From Bacteroidales bacterium (GTDB lineage Bacteria > Bacteroidota > Bacteroidia > Bacteroidales > PUMT01), in the NCBI GenBank assembly GCA_007120695.1, contig SKND01000181.1, positions 1 to 45,945 on the forward strand: a DNA stretch of 45,945 nt, written 5' to 3'. Position 1 is the stretch's first letter, and the number at the start of each line of letters is the position of its first letter. Positions 1 to 9,418 of the stretch are shown here, piece after piece. The notes below the pieces were generated by a model, which did no database searches, was not told where the DNA came from, and was given only the letters and a program-made list of their open reading frames with translations. The translations under genes were made by a program, and so were the position numbers.

Positions 1-2244
1 CCGGAAATTATCGGACCGGTGCCGAATCAGAATCTGCACGGAACAGGCAGGACCGATATGGTAATTGTTACTCACCCGGACTTTATTAGTCAGGCAGCAC
101 AACTGGCAACTCACCGTCAAAAAAACGATGGCCTCGAAGTTCTGGTGGCAACGCCTGAACAGATCTACAATGAGTTCTCGTCAGGAAAGCCTGACATCAC
201 CGCCATCAGGGATTTCATGAAAATGCTTTATGACAGGGCTGAATCAGAGCCGGAGATGCCACGCTACCTTTTACTTTTTGGTAAAGGTTCATATGACAAC
301 CGGCCAGGCAACCCCTCGGCGATGAACTTTATTCCCACTTACCAGTCCCCAAACTCAATCCGCCCAACCCAGTCATTTGTGAGCGACGACTTTTACGGGC
401 TGCTTGATGACGGAGAGGGTGAGTTTGAGGGACTTGTAGACATTGGCACAGGCCGTTTACCGGTTTCATCACCTGAACAGGCACAGGCAGTTGTAAACAA
501 GATAATTAATTACAACACCGCCGGGAAAAAAGGGGATTGGCAAAATATTCTCTCCTTTATTGGTGATGACGGCGACAACAACATCCACATGCGTGATGCA
601 GATATTCTGGCTGAAGGGGTTAAGAGTAATTATCCTGTATATAATATTGAGAAAATCTACCTGGATGCATGGCCCAAAATAGGAACATCGCTGGGACAAA
701 GATATCCCGGGGTTAACCAGGCTATTTCAGAAAGGATCAGGAAGGGGTCACTTATTATAAATTATACTGGTCATGGAAATGAATTAAGGCTGGCAGATGA
801 AAATATTATTGACATCAACGATGTTCTTTCGTGGAACAACCGTGACCGCCAGCCTGTATTTATGACGGCTACATGTGAATTCAGCCGGTTTGACAACCCT
901 GAAAGAGTATCGGCAGGAGAGATGCTTCTGCTTAACCCGGATGGCGGAGGTATAGCATTATTTTCCACGACCAGGCTGGTATATGCGACCCCTAACTTTT
1001 TCCTGAATCAGAATTTCTACAGGTTTATTCTGGAAAGGTATTATAGCGGCAGGGAGATGCGCCTTGGTGATGTCATGAGACTTACAAAAATAAATTCCGG
1101 TTCAGGCATCAATAAAAGGAATTTTACTTTGCTTGGTGATCCATCGATGAAGCTGGCAATTCCGGATTACCGGATAGAGGTAACATCAATAAATGAATCA
1201 CCGGTATCAGAGACTCCAGATACTCTGAGAGCCCTTGGCAAGGTGACCGTTTCAGGCCGGATAGTCACGTCAGGCGGAGTCCCGGCTGATGATTTCAATG
1301 GAATGGTATATCATACTGTTTATGACAAAAAGCTTGCCAGCACTACACTTGGTAATGACGGTAGCACCCCCTTCAGTTATTCAAGCAGGAGTAATGTAAT
1401 ATATAAGGGGAAAGCATCAGTAACTTCAGGCATTTACAGTTTCAGCTTTATTGTGCCCAAAGATATTGCATATCATTTTGGTAATGGTAAAATAAGCTCA
1501 TTTGCGGCTGACGGGCTGTCGGATGCCGCAGGTTATTATAAAAATGTCATTATTGGTGGTTCTGACCCCGACGCACAAGTTGATAGCAGGGGACCTGAGA
1601 TAGAATTGTATATGAACGACCAAAACTTTGTATCAGGAGGCATGACCGACCAGAATCCGAGACTTATTGCATACCTCACTGACAGCAGCGGGATCAATAC
1701 TGTAGGAAGCGGTATAGGTCATGATATAACACTGTTGATAAATAATGACCCGTCAACACTTCTCGTTCTTAATGATTACTATGTGGCTGATGCCGACAGT
1801 TATCAGAGTGGAAAGATTGAGTATCAGTTCTCCGATCTTGAACCGGGAAACTATAACCTGAAACTTAAGGCGTGGGATGTCTTCAATAATTCTTCGGAAA
1901 CCGGGATTGAATTCCAGGTTGCAGAATCAGCAAGACTCACACTCAGGAACGTATTCAACTACCCTAATCCCTTTACACAAAATACAACCTTTCATTTTGA
2001 ACACAATCGTCCTGATAATCCCATGGATCTATTGATACAGATTTTCACTGTAGCAGGCAGGCTTGTGAAGACAATTGATGCATCAGTTCATACTCCGGGA
2101 TTTAAGCCGGAACCGGTACCATGGGACGGAAAGGATGATTATGGCGACAGGATCGGGCGAGGGGTTTATATCTACAGGCTAAGATTGCGGTCAGCCGACG
2201 GGGAAACAGCAGAAAAATATGAAAAGCTGGTCATACTAAAATAG
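1..2244 (+). CDS. porU: Type IX secretion sortase PorU, C-terminal part (5' end outside window)
   Basis: The reading frame is open to base 1, so the N-terminus lies outside the window; the first GTG at 19 is not a credible start. The protein has a gingipain-type (C25) cysteine peptidase domain. The catalytic His is in NYTGHGNE (codon 772-774) and the catalytic Cys in MTATCEF (codon 874-876). The C-terminus has a YPNPF motif and a FlgD/T9SS-CTD-like beta domain ending WDGKDDYGDRIGRGVYIYRL. In the family, PorU sits on the cell surface and acts as the sortase of the type IX secretion system, removing the C-terminal signal of cargo and attaching cargo to anionic LPS. porV follows 136 bp downstream, the same adjacency as PG0026-PG0027 of Porphyromonas gingivalis, which supports PorU over a secreted C25 protease. 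Confidence 0.93.
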   Translation, partial: PEIIGPVPNQNLHGTGRTDMVIVTHPDFISQAAQLATHRQKNDGLEVLVATPEQIYNEFSSGKPDITAIRDFMKMLYDRAESEPEMPRYLLLFGKGSYDNRPGNPSAMNFIPTYQSPNSIRPTQSFVSDDFYGLLDDGEGEFEGLVDIGTGRLPVSSPEQAQAVVNKIINYNTAGKKGDWQNILSFIGDDGDNNIHMRDADILAEGVKSNYPVYNIEKIYLDAWPKIGTSLGQRYPGVNQAISERIRKGSLIINYTGHGNELRLADENIIDINDVLSWNNRDRQPVFMTATCEFSRFDNPERVSAGEMLLLNPDGGGIALFSTTRLVYATPNFFLNQNFYRFILERYYSGREMRLGDVMRLTKINSGSGINKRNFTLLGDPSMKLAIPDYRIEVTSINESPVSETPDTLRALGKVTVSGRIVTSGGVPADDFNGMVYHTVYDKKLASTTLGNDGSTPFSYSSRSNVIYKGKASVTSGIYSFSFIVPKDIAYHFGNGKISSFAADGLSDAAGYYKNVIIGGSDPDAQVDSRGPEIELYMNDQNFVSGGMTDQNPRLIAYLTDSSGINTVGSGIGHDITLLINNDPSTLLVLNDYYVADADSYQSGKIEYQFSDLEPGNYNLKLKAWDVFNNSSETGIEFQVAESARLTLRNVFNYPNPFTQNTTFHFEHNRPDNPMDLLIQIFTVAGRLVKTIDASVHTPGFKPEPVPWDGKDDYGDRIGRGVYIYRLRLRSADGETAEKYEKLVILK

Positions 2245-2347
2245 CTGTTTTGTTTGTTTTACATAAGTATCAGCCCGGTATAAACACCAGATTTGCTATC
2301 AGGGTCTTGTTTTACTTTATATAATACCGTAATTTACTTAATTATTA

Positions 2348-2355
2348 TATTTTTG
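2348..2355 (+). promoter_or_regulatory. Putative -7 promoter box upstream of porV
   Basis: TATTTTTG fits the Bacteroidota -7 consensus TAnnTTTG. It lies 25 bases before the porV ATG in the 136-base gap after porU. No clear -33 TTTG is seen about 20 bases upstream, so this is a partial match only. It would let porV be transcribed independently of porU. Confidence 0.4.
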
Positions 2356-2380
2356 CACACTCTAACCTCTAGATAAGAAT

Positions 2381-3595
2381 ATGGTCAAGAATCCTTTTTT
2401 GTTGTTCACACTATTAGTGCTCTTCCAGATTTTTCAGGGATCCGTTGCAGCGCAGGATCTTACCCCTTATGAATTGGGGGGACAATTAAACGTAGTACAT
2501 GTTGCAGTCCCCTTCCTTACTGTAGCCCCTGATTCAAGAGCAGGTGCTATGGGTGACGCCGGTATAGCTACTAGTCCCGATGTATATTCAATGCACTGGA
2601 ATCCGGCCAAGTTTGCCTTTACTGAAAATGATTTCGGAGCCGCCCTCTCTTATACACCCTGGCTGAGAAGCCTCATCAACGACATCAACCTTGCACATCT
2701 GGCAGGTTATAAAAGGTTAGACAACTACCAGGTCATTGCAGCATCACTAACATATTTTTCTTTGGGTGAGATAATTTTTACCAACATGGCGGGTGAACCT
2801 GACGGCCAGCATACCCCAAATGAATTTGCCGTCGATGCCGCCTATTCAAGGCTGTTCTCGGAGAATTTCAGCGGGGGTGTGGCTTTCAGGTATATCAGAT
2901 CAGACCTTACAGGCGGAGCTTACGTGCAAGGAATGGCGTCGAAGGCTGCCCAGGCCTTTGCTGCCGACGTATCGGCATATTACAGGAATGATATATCGGT
3001 ATCTGACCTGCCGGGGAGACTGGCACTGGGCATGAATATTTCAAACATTGGCAACAAGATCACATATTCAGATAATCAAAACGCACAGTTTATTCCGATC
3101 AACCTCGGTATCGGAAGTTCGTTAAGGCTCGATCTGGACCCCTATAACAGTCTTGCACTAGCACTTGATCTGAATAAACTGCTTGTGCCTACTCCTCCTG
3201 TCTACCATCAGGATATGGTTGATGATGAAGGGAATCCGGTAATCAGGGCAGGACTAAATCCGAATGTATCTGTTCCCATGGGAATGTTGCAATCATTCTA
3301 TGATGCCCCCGGTGGTTTCAGAGAAGAGCTTCGTGAGATTTTCTATTCATTTGGAATGGAGTACTGGTATATGAACCAGTTTGCAGTCAGAGGAGGCTAT
3401 TACCACGAACATGAAACCAAAGGTAACCGGAAATATTTTACTACCGGTATAGGATTGAAGCTGAATGTTTTCGCACTTGATATTGCCTACCTGATCCCGG
3501 TATACCGAACAAATCCCCTGGCAAATACTCTCAGGTTCTCCCTGGCATTCGATTTTGAGGGTCTGAGACGAAGCAGTCCGGATGAAAGACTTTGA
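2381..3595 (+). CDS. porV: Type IX secretion outer membrane protein PorV
   Basis: 404 residues with a signal peptide (hydrophobic residues about 5-20, likely cleavage near VAAQ-D at 25). The mature protein starts with a hydrophilic segment, then the family-typical AVPFLTVAPDSRAGAMGDAG and ATSPDVYSMHWNPAKFAF. The rest is aromatic, alternating beta-strand sequence ending in an outer membrane barrel pattern (LRFSLAFDFEGL). PorV (LptO, PG27) is a FadL-like 14-strand barrel that carries T9SS cargo from the translocon to the PorU sortase. Its place directly after porU agrees with that role. Length is normal for the family. Confidence 0.95.
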   Translation: MVKNPFLLFTLLVLFQIFQGSVAAQDLTPYELGGQLNVVHVAVPFLTVAPDSRAGAMGDAGIATSPDVYSMHWNPAKFAFTENDFGAALSYTPWLRSLINDINLAHLAGYKRLDNYQVIAASLTYFSLGEIIFTNMAGEPDGQHTPNEFAVDAAYSRLFSENFSGGVAFRYIRSDLTGGAYVQGMASKAAQAFAADVSAYYRNDISVSDLPGRLALGMNISNIGNKITYSDNQNAQFIPINLGIGSSLRLDLDPYNSLALALDLNKLLVPTPPVYHQDMVDDEGNPVIRAGLNPNVSVPMGMLQSFYDAPGGFREELREIFYSFGMEYWYMNQFAVRGGYYHEHETKGNRKYFTTGIGLKLNVFALDIAYLIPVYRTNPLANTLRFSLAFDFEGLRRSSPDERL

Positions 3596-3613
3596 TAAAA
3601 TTCCGGCTGACAC

Positions 3614-4093
3614 ATGAAGCTAAGAACCGGTATCGGATTTGATGTTCATCAGCTTGCAGAAGGCAGACGCCTGGTTCTGGGAGGTATCGAAATACCTCAT
3701 GAGAAAGGCTGTGTTGCTCATTCTGACGGTGATGTGCTTATTCACGCTATTTGCGATGCACTTCTGGGTGCAGCAGCCCTTGGGGATATAGGTGTGCACT
3801 TCCCTGATACCAGCAATAAATACAAGGATATCGACAGCAGGATCTTACTCGGCAAGGTTTGTTCGCTTATTTACGAAAAGGGTTTTGAAATAAGCAACAT
3901 TGATTGTGTCATATCATTGCAAAAGCCAAAAATAAGAGATTATATTCAGGGCATGCGATCATCGATTGCAAATATTCTTGGTATTGACCCCGGCGATGTA
4001 TCGGTCAAGGCAACTACAACAGAAAAACTCGGATTCGTAGGGCGTGAAGAGGGTGTTTCAGCCTGGGCAACTGTCCTGATCGCAAAAGATTAA
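3614..4093 (+). CDS. ispF: 2-C-methyl-D-erythritol 2,4-cyclodiphosphate synthase IspF
   Basis: 159 residues, full family length. The metal ligands are visible as GFDVH (D10, H12) and H44 in SDGDVLIHAICDALLGA. LGDIGVHFPDT and the C-terminal KATTTEKLGFVGREEG are family signatures. IspF cyclises CDP-methylerythritol 2-phosphate to the 2,4-cyclodiphosphate with release of CMP in the MEP isoprenoid pathway. It lies 18 bp after porV and is probably co-transcribed with it. Its product ultimately feeds quinones, undecaprenyl carriers and the carotenoids implied by the cluster at 35.4-39.5 kb. Confidence 0.97.
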   Translation: MKLRTGIGFDVHQLAEGRRLVLGGIEIPHEKGCVAHSDGDVLIHAICDALLGAAALGDIGVHFPDTSNKYKDIDSRILLGKVCSLIYEKGFEISNIDCVISLQKPKIRDYIQGMRSSIANILGIDPGDVSVKATTTEKLGFVGREEGVSAWATVLIAKD

Positions 4094-4165
4094 TATACTT
4101 TAGGGCAACCAGTTTATGAGTCGCCGCTAACAGGTCAAAAAAAAATTTGCATGGTATTACAAATA

Positions 4166-4195
4166 TTGGAGTTTTGTAAAAAAACCTTAATTTCG
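4166..4195 (+). promoter_or_regulatory. Putative promoter of the CoA-binding protein gene
   Basis: A TTG at 4166-4168 is followed after 19 bases by TAATTTCG at 4188-4195, one base off the Bacteroidota -7 box TAnnTTTG. The gene's ATG is at 4229, leaving a leader of about 25 bases. Confidence 0.35.
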
Positions 4196-4228
4196 ACCCA
4201 TCTAAACATATAAATAAACAGCCTCTAT

Positions 4229-4594
4229 ATGACAACAAAAAAAACTCTTGTCCTGGGTGCAAGCCCAAATACAATAAGATTTTCTCACAAAGCCGTCAAA
4301 AGCCTTCAGCGTCATGATGTGCCTGTGGTACCGGTTGGCATTAAAAATGGTGAGATTGGTGGTATTGAGATTATTAAAGACAAACCGGAAATTGATGACA
4401 TTCATACTGTGACGCTGTATGTCGGACCGGCACGGCAAAAAGAGTATTACTCATGGCTGTTATCCCTGAATCCTTCACGTATTATTTTCAACCCGGGAAC
4501 AGAAAACCCGGAATTTATGGAGATGGCCAAAAAAGAAGGAATTGAGGTACTGGAAGATTGCACTCTGATTATGCTTAGCTCGGGGAGATACTGA
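4229..4594 (+). CDS. CoA-binding (Rossmann) domain protein
   Basis: 121 residues forming a single CoA-binding domain of the succinyl-CoA synthetase/YccU type: an N-terminal strand and turn KTLVLGASPNTIRFSHKAV (residues 5-23), VVPVGIKNGEIGGI, the strand IHTVTLYVGP, and a C-terminal IIFNPGTENPEF followed by EVLEDCTLIML. Small stand-alone members of this family are widespread in Bacteroidota and have no settled function; binding of CoA or a nucleotide is inferred from the fold. It is monocistronic, with its own likely promoter and a convergent minus-strand gene behind it. Confidence 0.85.
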   Translation: MTTKKTLVLGASPNTIRFSHKAVKSLQRHDVPVVPVGIKNGEIGGIEIIKDKPEIDDIHTVTLYVGPARQKEYYSWLLSLNPSRIIFNPGTENPEFMEMAKKEGIEVLEDCTLIMLSSGRY

Positions 4595-4687
4595 TCATAA
4601 AGGCACATATACCTCATATAACCAGCCAACTATCAGGAAGTATTTCATTATTCTGTCAGATGTAATATCCAAATCCCTGATGATAGT

Positions 4688-5092
4688 TTAGTTCCGCTTT
4701 TCGAATACCGCCGTATAATCATCCGTATCGATCCTGTAGTTCCAGTTGATTTTGCGTAAATTGGTTGTTGCAGTGCCACTTCCAGAGATAGTGAAATTGT
4801 TACGGCGTGAGTCCTGAACCGTCTGTCCCGGAATAGTAAGAATAAGTCCGCTAATGCTGGCCTCAACCTCGACAATCATATCCAGGTTTCCGAAATTCCC
4901 AATTATTATCCTGGTTTCGTCACCTGAAATATACTCTATCCCAACAATAAATGTCTGCGGTCCATGCGCTTCACTGTTTTCGGTAACATTCCATGTTCCC
5001 TCCAGGGAACGCGGACCAAATAGCTCGTCGTCACAGGATACAGCTGCCCAAACGATTATTGTCATCGCGATGACAAGCCGGATTCTTTTCAT
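4688..5092 (-). CDS. Small lipocalin-like lipoprotein, function unknown
   Basis: 134 residues. A lipoprotein signal is visible: basic MKRIR, hydrophobic stretch, then AAVSC with C20 as the lipidated cysteine, followed by DDE. The mature part has SLEGTWNVTENSE, which is a lipocalin-like GxW opening, then alternating beta strands (GLILTIPGQTV, NFTISGSGTATTN, WNYRIDTDDYTAVFEK). It probably forms a small beta barrel on the periplasmic side of a membrane. It starts 11 bp after the urocanate hydratase gene and is likely co-transcribed with it, but nothing links it to histidine catabolism. Specific function not recognised. Confidence 0.75.
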   Translation of the reverse strand: MKRIRLVIAMTIIVWAAVSCDDELFGPRSLEGTWNVTENSEAHGPQTFIVGIEYISGDETRIIIGNFGNLDMIVEVEASISGLILTIPGQTVQDSRRNNFTISGSGTATTNLRKINWNYRIDTDDYTAVFEKRN

Positions 5093-5103
5093 AGTTTTTT
5101 CTT

Positions 5104-7155
5104 TTAAATTACCGAATCTATCAAATCATCATCAGCCATATTGGGCAAAGTAACCTTAAGCAGTGGTGTACGCTGCATTTCACGCTGTATTGTCGATATT
5201 GCTCCTTTGCTCCTTGCCCAGCTCCTGCGGGCAATCCCGTTGTTTACATCCCAGTGAAGCATCATGGCCAACCGCCGGTCTGCCTCCCCGGAACCATCAA
5301 GAAGCATGCCAAACCCGCCGTTTATTACCTCACCCCAGCCAACTCCTCCTCCATTGTGAATTGAAACCCAGGTAGCACCACGAAAAGAGTCGCCAATAAC
5401 ATTGTGGATGGCCATATCGGCCGTAAAAGCAGAACCATCGTAGATATTGGAGGTTTCCCTGAAAGGAGAGTCTGTACCTGACACGTCATGATGATCACGT
5501 CCCAGCACAACCGGGGCCGAAATCCTCCCTTCCCTTATCGCCTTGTTGAATGCCGCTGCAATTTCAATCCTTCCCTGTGAATCTGCATAAAGGATCCTGG
5601 CCTGCGAACCCACAACCAGGTTGTTTTGCCCTGCTTCCCTTATCCAGTGAAGATTATCTTCCAGTTGAAAGCGTATTTCATCTGGTGCCTCATCAAGCAT
5701 CTCCCCGATCACCTGTGCAGCAATTATGTCGGTAATCTCAAGATCGGCCGGATCGGATGATGTACAAACCCAGCGAAACGGACCGAAGCCATAATCGAAA
5801 AAGAGCGGTCCCATTATATCCTGCACATACGAAGGATACTTATAATTGCCCTCTCTGTCAAAAACATCGGCACCCGCCCGTCCCGCTTCAAGAAGAAACG
5901 CATTCCCGTAATCCCAGAAATACATACCCCCGGATACAAGTGCATCTATTGCACTAACATGACGGTGAAGTGACTGACGAACATGATCCCTGAACTTCTC
6001 AGGGTCACCGGCCATCATAATGTTGGCCTCATCAAAACTTAGGCCGGCCGGATAATAACCACCCGAATAGGGATTATGCAAAGAAGTCTGGTCAGAACCA
6101 AGCTCAACCTCCACGCCCTCAGTCACCAGTTTCTCGAGCAAATCAACCACATTTCCTCTATAAGCAATGGAAACAGCCTCTTTACGCTTTTTTGCAAACA
6201 ATGCACGATGAACCAGTTCGTCAAGATCATCAAAAACCTCATCGACCCATCCCTGAGAAAACCTGGTTTCAATGGCTTTTGGATTTACCTCTGCAACCAG
6301 GCATATGCCTCCGGCTATTACGGTCGCCCTGGGCTGTGCACCCGACATACCGCCGAGTCCGCTGGTAACAAATATCTTTCCTGCCAGCCCTTTATCTCCC
6401 TTACCGGCAATTCTTCTGCCTGCATTCAGCACGGTGATTGTTGTTCCGTGCACTATGCCCTGGGGCCCAATATACATGAATGATCCGGCCGTCATTTGTC
6501 CATACTGGCTTACCCCAAGCGCATTGAATTTTTCATACTCTTCTTTCGAAGAATAATTGGGAATCACCATACCATTAGTTACTACTAAACGGGGGGCCTC
6601 CATGTGTGAGGGAAACAATCCCAAAGGATGGCCCGAATAAAGAACAAGGGTTTGTTCATCACTCATTGAGGCCAGGTATTTCATTGTAAGGCGGTACTGT
6701 GCCCAGTTCTGAAAAACAGCACCGTTTCCGCCGTATGTGATCAGTTCATGGGGGTGCTGGGCAACAGCATGGTCGAGGTTATTATGCAGCATCAGCATTA
6801 TAGCGGCGGCCTGAACTGATTTGTGCGGGTAGTCAGATATTCTTCCTGCTTTTATTTCGTATAACGGTCTGAACCTGTGCATGTATATTCTGCCATACTC
6901 ATCCAGCTCGGCGGCAAACTCTTCTGCAAGGACCTTGTGATGCTTTCGCTCAAAGTACCGGAGTGCATTCCGCAATGCCATCTTCTTCTCCTTTATACTT
7001 AATACATCCTTGCGTTTTGGTGCATGATTCACTCTAATGTCATAATCCGGAACCGGAGGAAGATCCTCCGGTATCCCCTCAATTACAGCCTTTTGAAACT
7101 CGTCTCTGGTCATAGTTAAACGGGTTAAATTATTGATAATTATCTCTCCGGCCAT
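5104..7155 (-). CDS. hutU: Urocanate hydratase
   Basis: Urocanase converts urocanate to 4-imidazolone-5-propionate in histidine breakdown, using tightly bound NAD+. Family signatures include YGGNGAVFQNWAQY (141-154), LYSGHPLGLFPSH, QYGQMTAGSFMYIGPQGIVHG and the NAD-binding SGLGGMSGAQP (265-275). At 669-683 residues it is the long form seen in Bacteroidota, about 110 residues more than the classical bacterial enzyme. Start: the outermost ATG is used here, but Met15 (codon 7111-7113, MTRDEFQKAVIEGIPEDLP) fits the family better and is quite possibly the true start. No hutH, hutI or ftcD gene lies in the window, so the rest of the pathway must be elsewhere. Confidence 0.95.
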   Translation of the reverse strand: MAGEIIINNLTRLTMTRDEFQKAVIEGIPEDLPPVPDYDIRVNHAPKRKDVLSIKEKKMALRNALRYFERKHHKVLAEEFAAELDEYGRIYMHRFRPLYEIKAGRISDYPHKSVQAAAIMLMLHNNLDHAVAQHPHELITYGGNGAVFQNWAQYRLTMKYLASMSDEQTLVLYSGHPLGLFPSHMEAPRLVVTNGMVIPNYSSKEEYEKFNALGVSQYGQMTAGSFMYIGPQGIVHGTTITVLNAGRRIAGKGDKGLAGKIFVTSGLGGMSGAQPRATVIAGGICLVAEVNPKAIETRFSQGWVDEVFDDLDELVHRALFAKKRKEAVSIAYRGNVVDLLEKLVTEGVEVELGSDQTSLHNPYSGGYYPAGLSFDEANIMMAGDPEKFRDHVRQSLHRHVSAIDALVSGGMYFWDYGNAFLLEAGRAGADVFDREGNYKYPSYVQDIMGPLFFDYGFGPFRWVCTSSDPADLEITDIIAAQVIGEMLDEAPDEIRFQLEDNLHWIREAGQNNLVVGSQARILYADSQGRIEIAAAFNKAIREGRISAPVVLGRDHHDVSGTDSPFRETSNIYDGSAFTADMAIHNVIGDSFRGATWVSIHNGGGVGWGEVINGGFGMLLDGSGEADRRLAMMLHWDVNNGIARRSWARSKGAISTIQREMQRTPLLKVTLPNMADDDLIDSVI

Positions 7156-7233
7156 GACCTGCAGTGATATCCCGACATATCCCTGATTACCGGTTCAGAT
7201 GCTGATAAGTTATAATTTCTGCTAATACTCATT

Positions 7234-7273
7234 TAAAAAAACCCCGAACCCTTCTTAAGGATGCGGGGGTTTC
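7234..7273 (-). terminator. Rho-independent terminator of the Nif3/zinc-ribbon operon
   Basis: Read on the minus strand, the arm AAACCCCCGCATCCTT pairs with AAGGGTTCGGGGTTT around a 3-4 base loop and runs straight into a T tract. It lies about 75 bases after the zinc-ribbon protein stop and before hutU, so it ends the upstream minus-strand operon. Confidence 0.85.
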
Positions 7274-7346
7274 ACTATCTGGACTTTATATTTTATATTA
7301 TCTACTATTAAAGGCCCGGGTAAAATATGGGGATATTAATCAATAA

Positions 7347-8126
7347 CTATTCCGGGGCTCCCTCTTTGGTAATGATCTCGCTGTCGACGAGTATCCGTCC
7401 GCAATATTCGCAAACAATTATCTTTTTCCTTGAGCGAATATCAAGCTGCCTCTGGGGTGGTATTTTATTAAAACAGCCACCGCACGCATCCCTTTCTACC
7501 GGAACCACGGCCAGTCCATTCCTTGCATTCTTGCGAATCCGTTTGTAGGCAAAAAGCAGTCGTGATTCAATCAGGTTTTCAAAGTTGTCAGAACGCTTCT
7601 TAAGATCTTCCTCCTCCTTCTGGGTTTCGGAGATAATACTGTTCAGTTCACTCTTTTTATCCTCAAGGTCGCCTGTACGCTCTTCAAGCAATGCCTTGGA
7701 CTCTGTCTCGAGTATTTTCTTTTCTTCCAGCTGACCGGCAAATTCTTTTATCCTTTTCTCCGACAATTCTATCTCAAGGGTCTGAAATTCAATCTCCTTT
7801 GAAAGGGAGTCATACTCCCTGTTGTTTCTCACATTGTCTTGCTGTTCCTGATATTTCTTTATTAATCCCTGGGAGTCGATAATCTCATTTTTCTTTTTCT
7901 GTATTGAAACCTCAAGATCTTTCACCTCCTCCTGGATATTTGAGAGTCGTGTCTGCAAACCGGCAATCTCATCCTCAAGGTCCTGGACTTCCAGGGGCAA
8001 TTCACCCCTCAGGATCTTGATCTTGTCGATTTCCGAATCAATCAGTTGTAATTCAAAGAGAAATCTCAATTTTTCCTCTGTTGATCTTTCTGCCTGTTCC
8101 TGTGCTTTTTTAGTTTCGGTTGCCAT
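7347..8126 (-). CDS. Coiled-coil protein with C4 zinc ribbon (COG1579 / DUF164 family)
   Basis: 259 residues. Residues about 15-190 are strongly heptad-like, charged and helical, predicting a long antiparallel coiled coil. The C-terminus holds a zinc ribbon with C215-x2-C218 (ACGGCFNKIPPQRQ) and C239-x2-C242 (VCEYCGRIL). The family is common in bacteria and its role is unsettled; nucleic-acid or nucleoprotein binding is only inferred from the ribbon. It begins 6 bp after the Nif3-like gene, an arrangement common in Bacteroidota, and the pair is closed by a strong terminator at 7234-7273. Confidence 0.9.
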   Translation of the reverse strand: MATETKKAQEQAERSTEEKLRFLFELQLIDSEIDKIKILRGELPLEVQDLEDEIAGLQTRLSNIQEEVKDLEVSIQKKKNEIIDSQGLIKKYQEQQDNVRNNREYDSLSKEIEFQTLEIELSEKRIKEFAGQLEEKKILETESKALLEERTGDLEDKKSELNSIISETQKEEEDLKKRSDNFENLIESRLLFAYKRIRKNARNGLAVVPVERDACGGCFNKIPPQRQLDIRSRKKIIVCEYCGRILVDSEIITKEGAPE

Positions 8127-8132
8127 AGACTT

Positions 8133-9227
8133 CTAAAAATAATGAATGGGGTTTGTATTTACATCTGAAAAATGAACCGCAAAGTTAGGGAAATTTTTTG
8201 TAAGTATCTCATAAAAAATTTCCACGGTAAACTGTTCGCTTTCAAAATGTCCGATATCGGCAATCATCATATCAGGGCCACCATCAAAAAAGTCGTGGTA
8301 CTTAAAATCACCCGACACAAAGACATCCGCATTGTGTCTTTTGGCTTCTCTTATAAGAGAACTGCCGCTACCACCACAAACAGCCACTCTTTCTATGTCC
8401 TTTTCCGGAGGCTTTGTATGTCTTATCGATTTTGTCCCGAATAAAGATTTCAGAAAGCTCAGAAAAGAATAAGGATCGTTATGATTGTTAAGCTCACCAA
8501 CAATACCCATACCTGCCCGGTCCCAGTGGTTTTGGAGCGCATATATATCGTATGCAACTTCTTCATAGGGATGCGCCTTTATCATACTCTTTATTATGCT
8601 GTTTTCGAGAAAAGCCGGAAAAATAGTTTCGACGCGGACCTCTTTCTCATAATGGATTGCACCTGCACTTCCTGCAAACGGTTTTGATTCATCCGACCCT
8701 CTGAATGATCCTTCACCTTCAAGATTAAAGCTGCAATGGTCATATTCGCCTATATGGCCTGCACCTGCATTAAATATTGCCTCCCTGACTTTCGGTGCAT
8801 GAACGGAGGGGACAAAAACAACCAGTTTCCTGAGAATTCCGTCCGCCGGCAATATCACTTGTTGTTTAGACAATCCTATTTTACCGGCAATTCTGCTGTT
8901 TACACCACCCCAGGTATTATCAATATTCGTGTGAGATGCAAACAAAGCAATATTTTCCCGAAGAGCCCTCATTACAATACGTTCAACAGGATTTGACCCT
9001 GTTATTTTCTTTAATCCTCTAAATATCAATGGATGATGTGATACAATAAGTCCGCACTTCTTCAATATTGCTTCTTCAACAACATCCTCAGTTACATCCA
9101 GACATAACAAAACGGCATCAATTTCCTTCTCTTTCTCTCCCACCAGCAAACCAGCATTGTCATATGATTCCTGCAAGGCAGGTGGAGCAAATTTCTCAAG
9201 AACTTTTGTGATATCTTTGACTTGCAT
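8133..9227 (-). CDS. Nif3-like dinuclear metal-centre protein (YbgI/YqfO family)
   Basis: 364 residues. The N-terminal half has PPALQESYDNAGLLVG and the metal-binding LIVSHHPLIFRG (H64, H65); the C-terminal half has VAVCGGSGSSLIREA, DVFVSGDFKYHDFF and IADIGHFESEQ, which complete the two-metal site. The extra middle region (about 130-245, ending AHPYEEVAYDIYAL) is the PII/CutA-like insert of the longer YqfO-type members, so the length is normal for that subgroup. Family members form toroidal hexamers. A GTP cyclohydrolase-like activity has been proposed for relatives, but the role here is unknown. It is co-transcribed with the zinc-ribbon gene 6 bp downstream. Confidence 0.93.
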   Translation of the reverse strand: MQVKDITKVLEKFAPPALQESYDNAGLLVGEKEKEIDAVLLCLDVTEDVVEEAILKKCGLIVSHHPLIFRGLKKITGSNPVERIVMRALRENIALFASHTNIDNTWGGVNSRIAGKIGLSKQQVILPADGILRKLVVFVPSVHAPKVREAIFNAGAGHIGEYDHCSFNLEGEGSFRGSDESKPFAGSAGAIHYEKEVRVETIFPAFLENSIIKSMIKAHPYEEVAYDIYALQNHWDRAGMGIVGELNNHNDPYSFLSFLKSLFGTKSIRHTKPPEKDIERVAVCGGSGSSLIREAKRHNADVFVSGDFKYHDFFDGGPDMMIADIGHFESEQFTVEIFYEILTKNFPNFAVHFSDVNTNPIHYF

Positions 9228-9386
9228 GTAATTAAATTTTATATAGGTAAATGTATATTAAATTTTTTCGGCGTAAAATTACATACAGATTCATGAAAAA
9301 AAATTTATTGGAAAGATATAAATTTGACTCTTTCAGAACAATGAATTTGTGTTATGTTTTGAATGAAAGGTTTATCTTACAGATAT

Positions 9387-9418
9387 AAAAAAAGACCGGA
9401 TATAATATGTCCGGCCTT
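9387..9418 (-). terminator. Rho-independent terminator after the MerR-type gene
   Basis: On the minus strand, GGCCGGA and TCCGGTC pair around an AT-rich loop and are followed by a run of seven T. The hairpin lies about 85 bases past the regulator's stop codon and ends the M23-MerR transcript, so the downstream Nif3 gene probably has its own promoter. Confidence 0.8.

Noticed and set aside
1-2244. PorU as a generic secreted gingipain
   Set aside because: Adjacency to porV favours the sortase PorU over a secreted protease.
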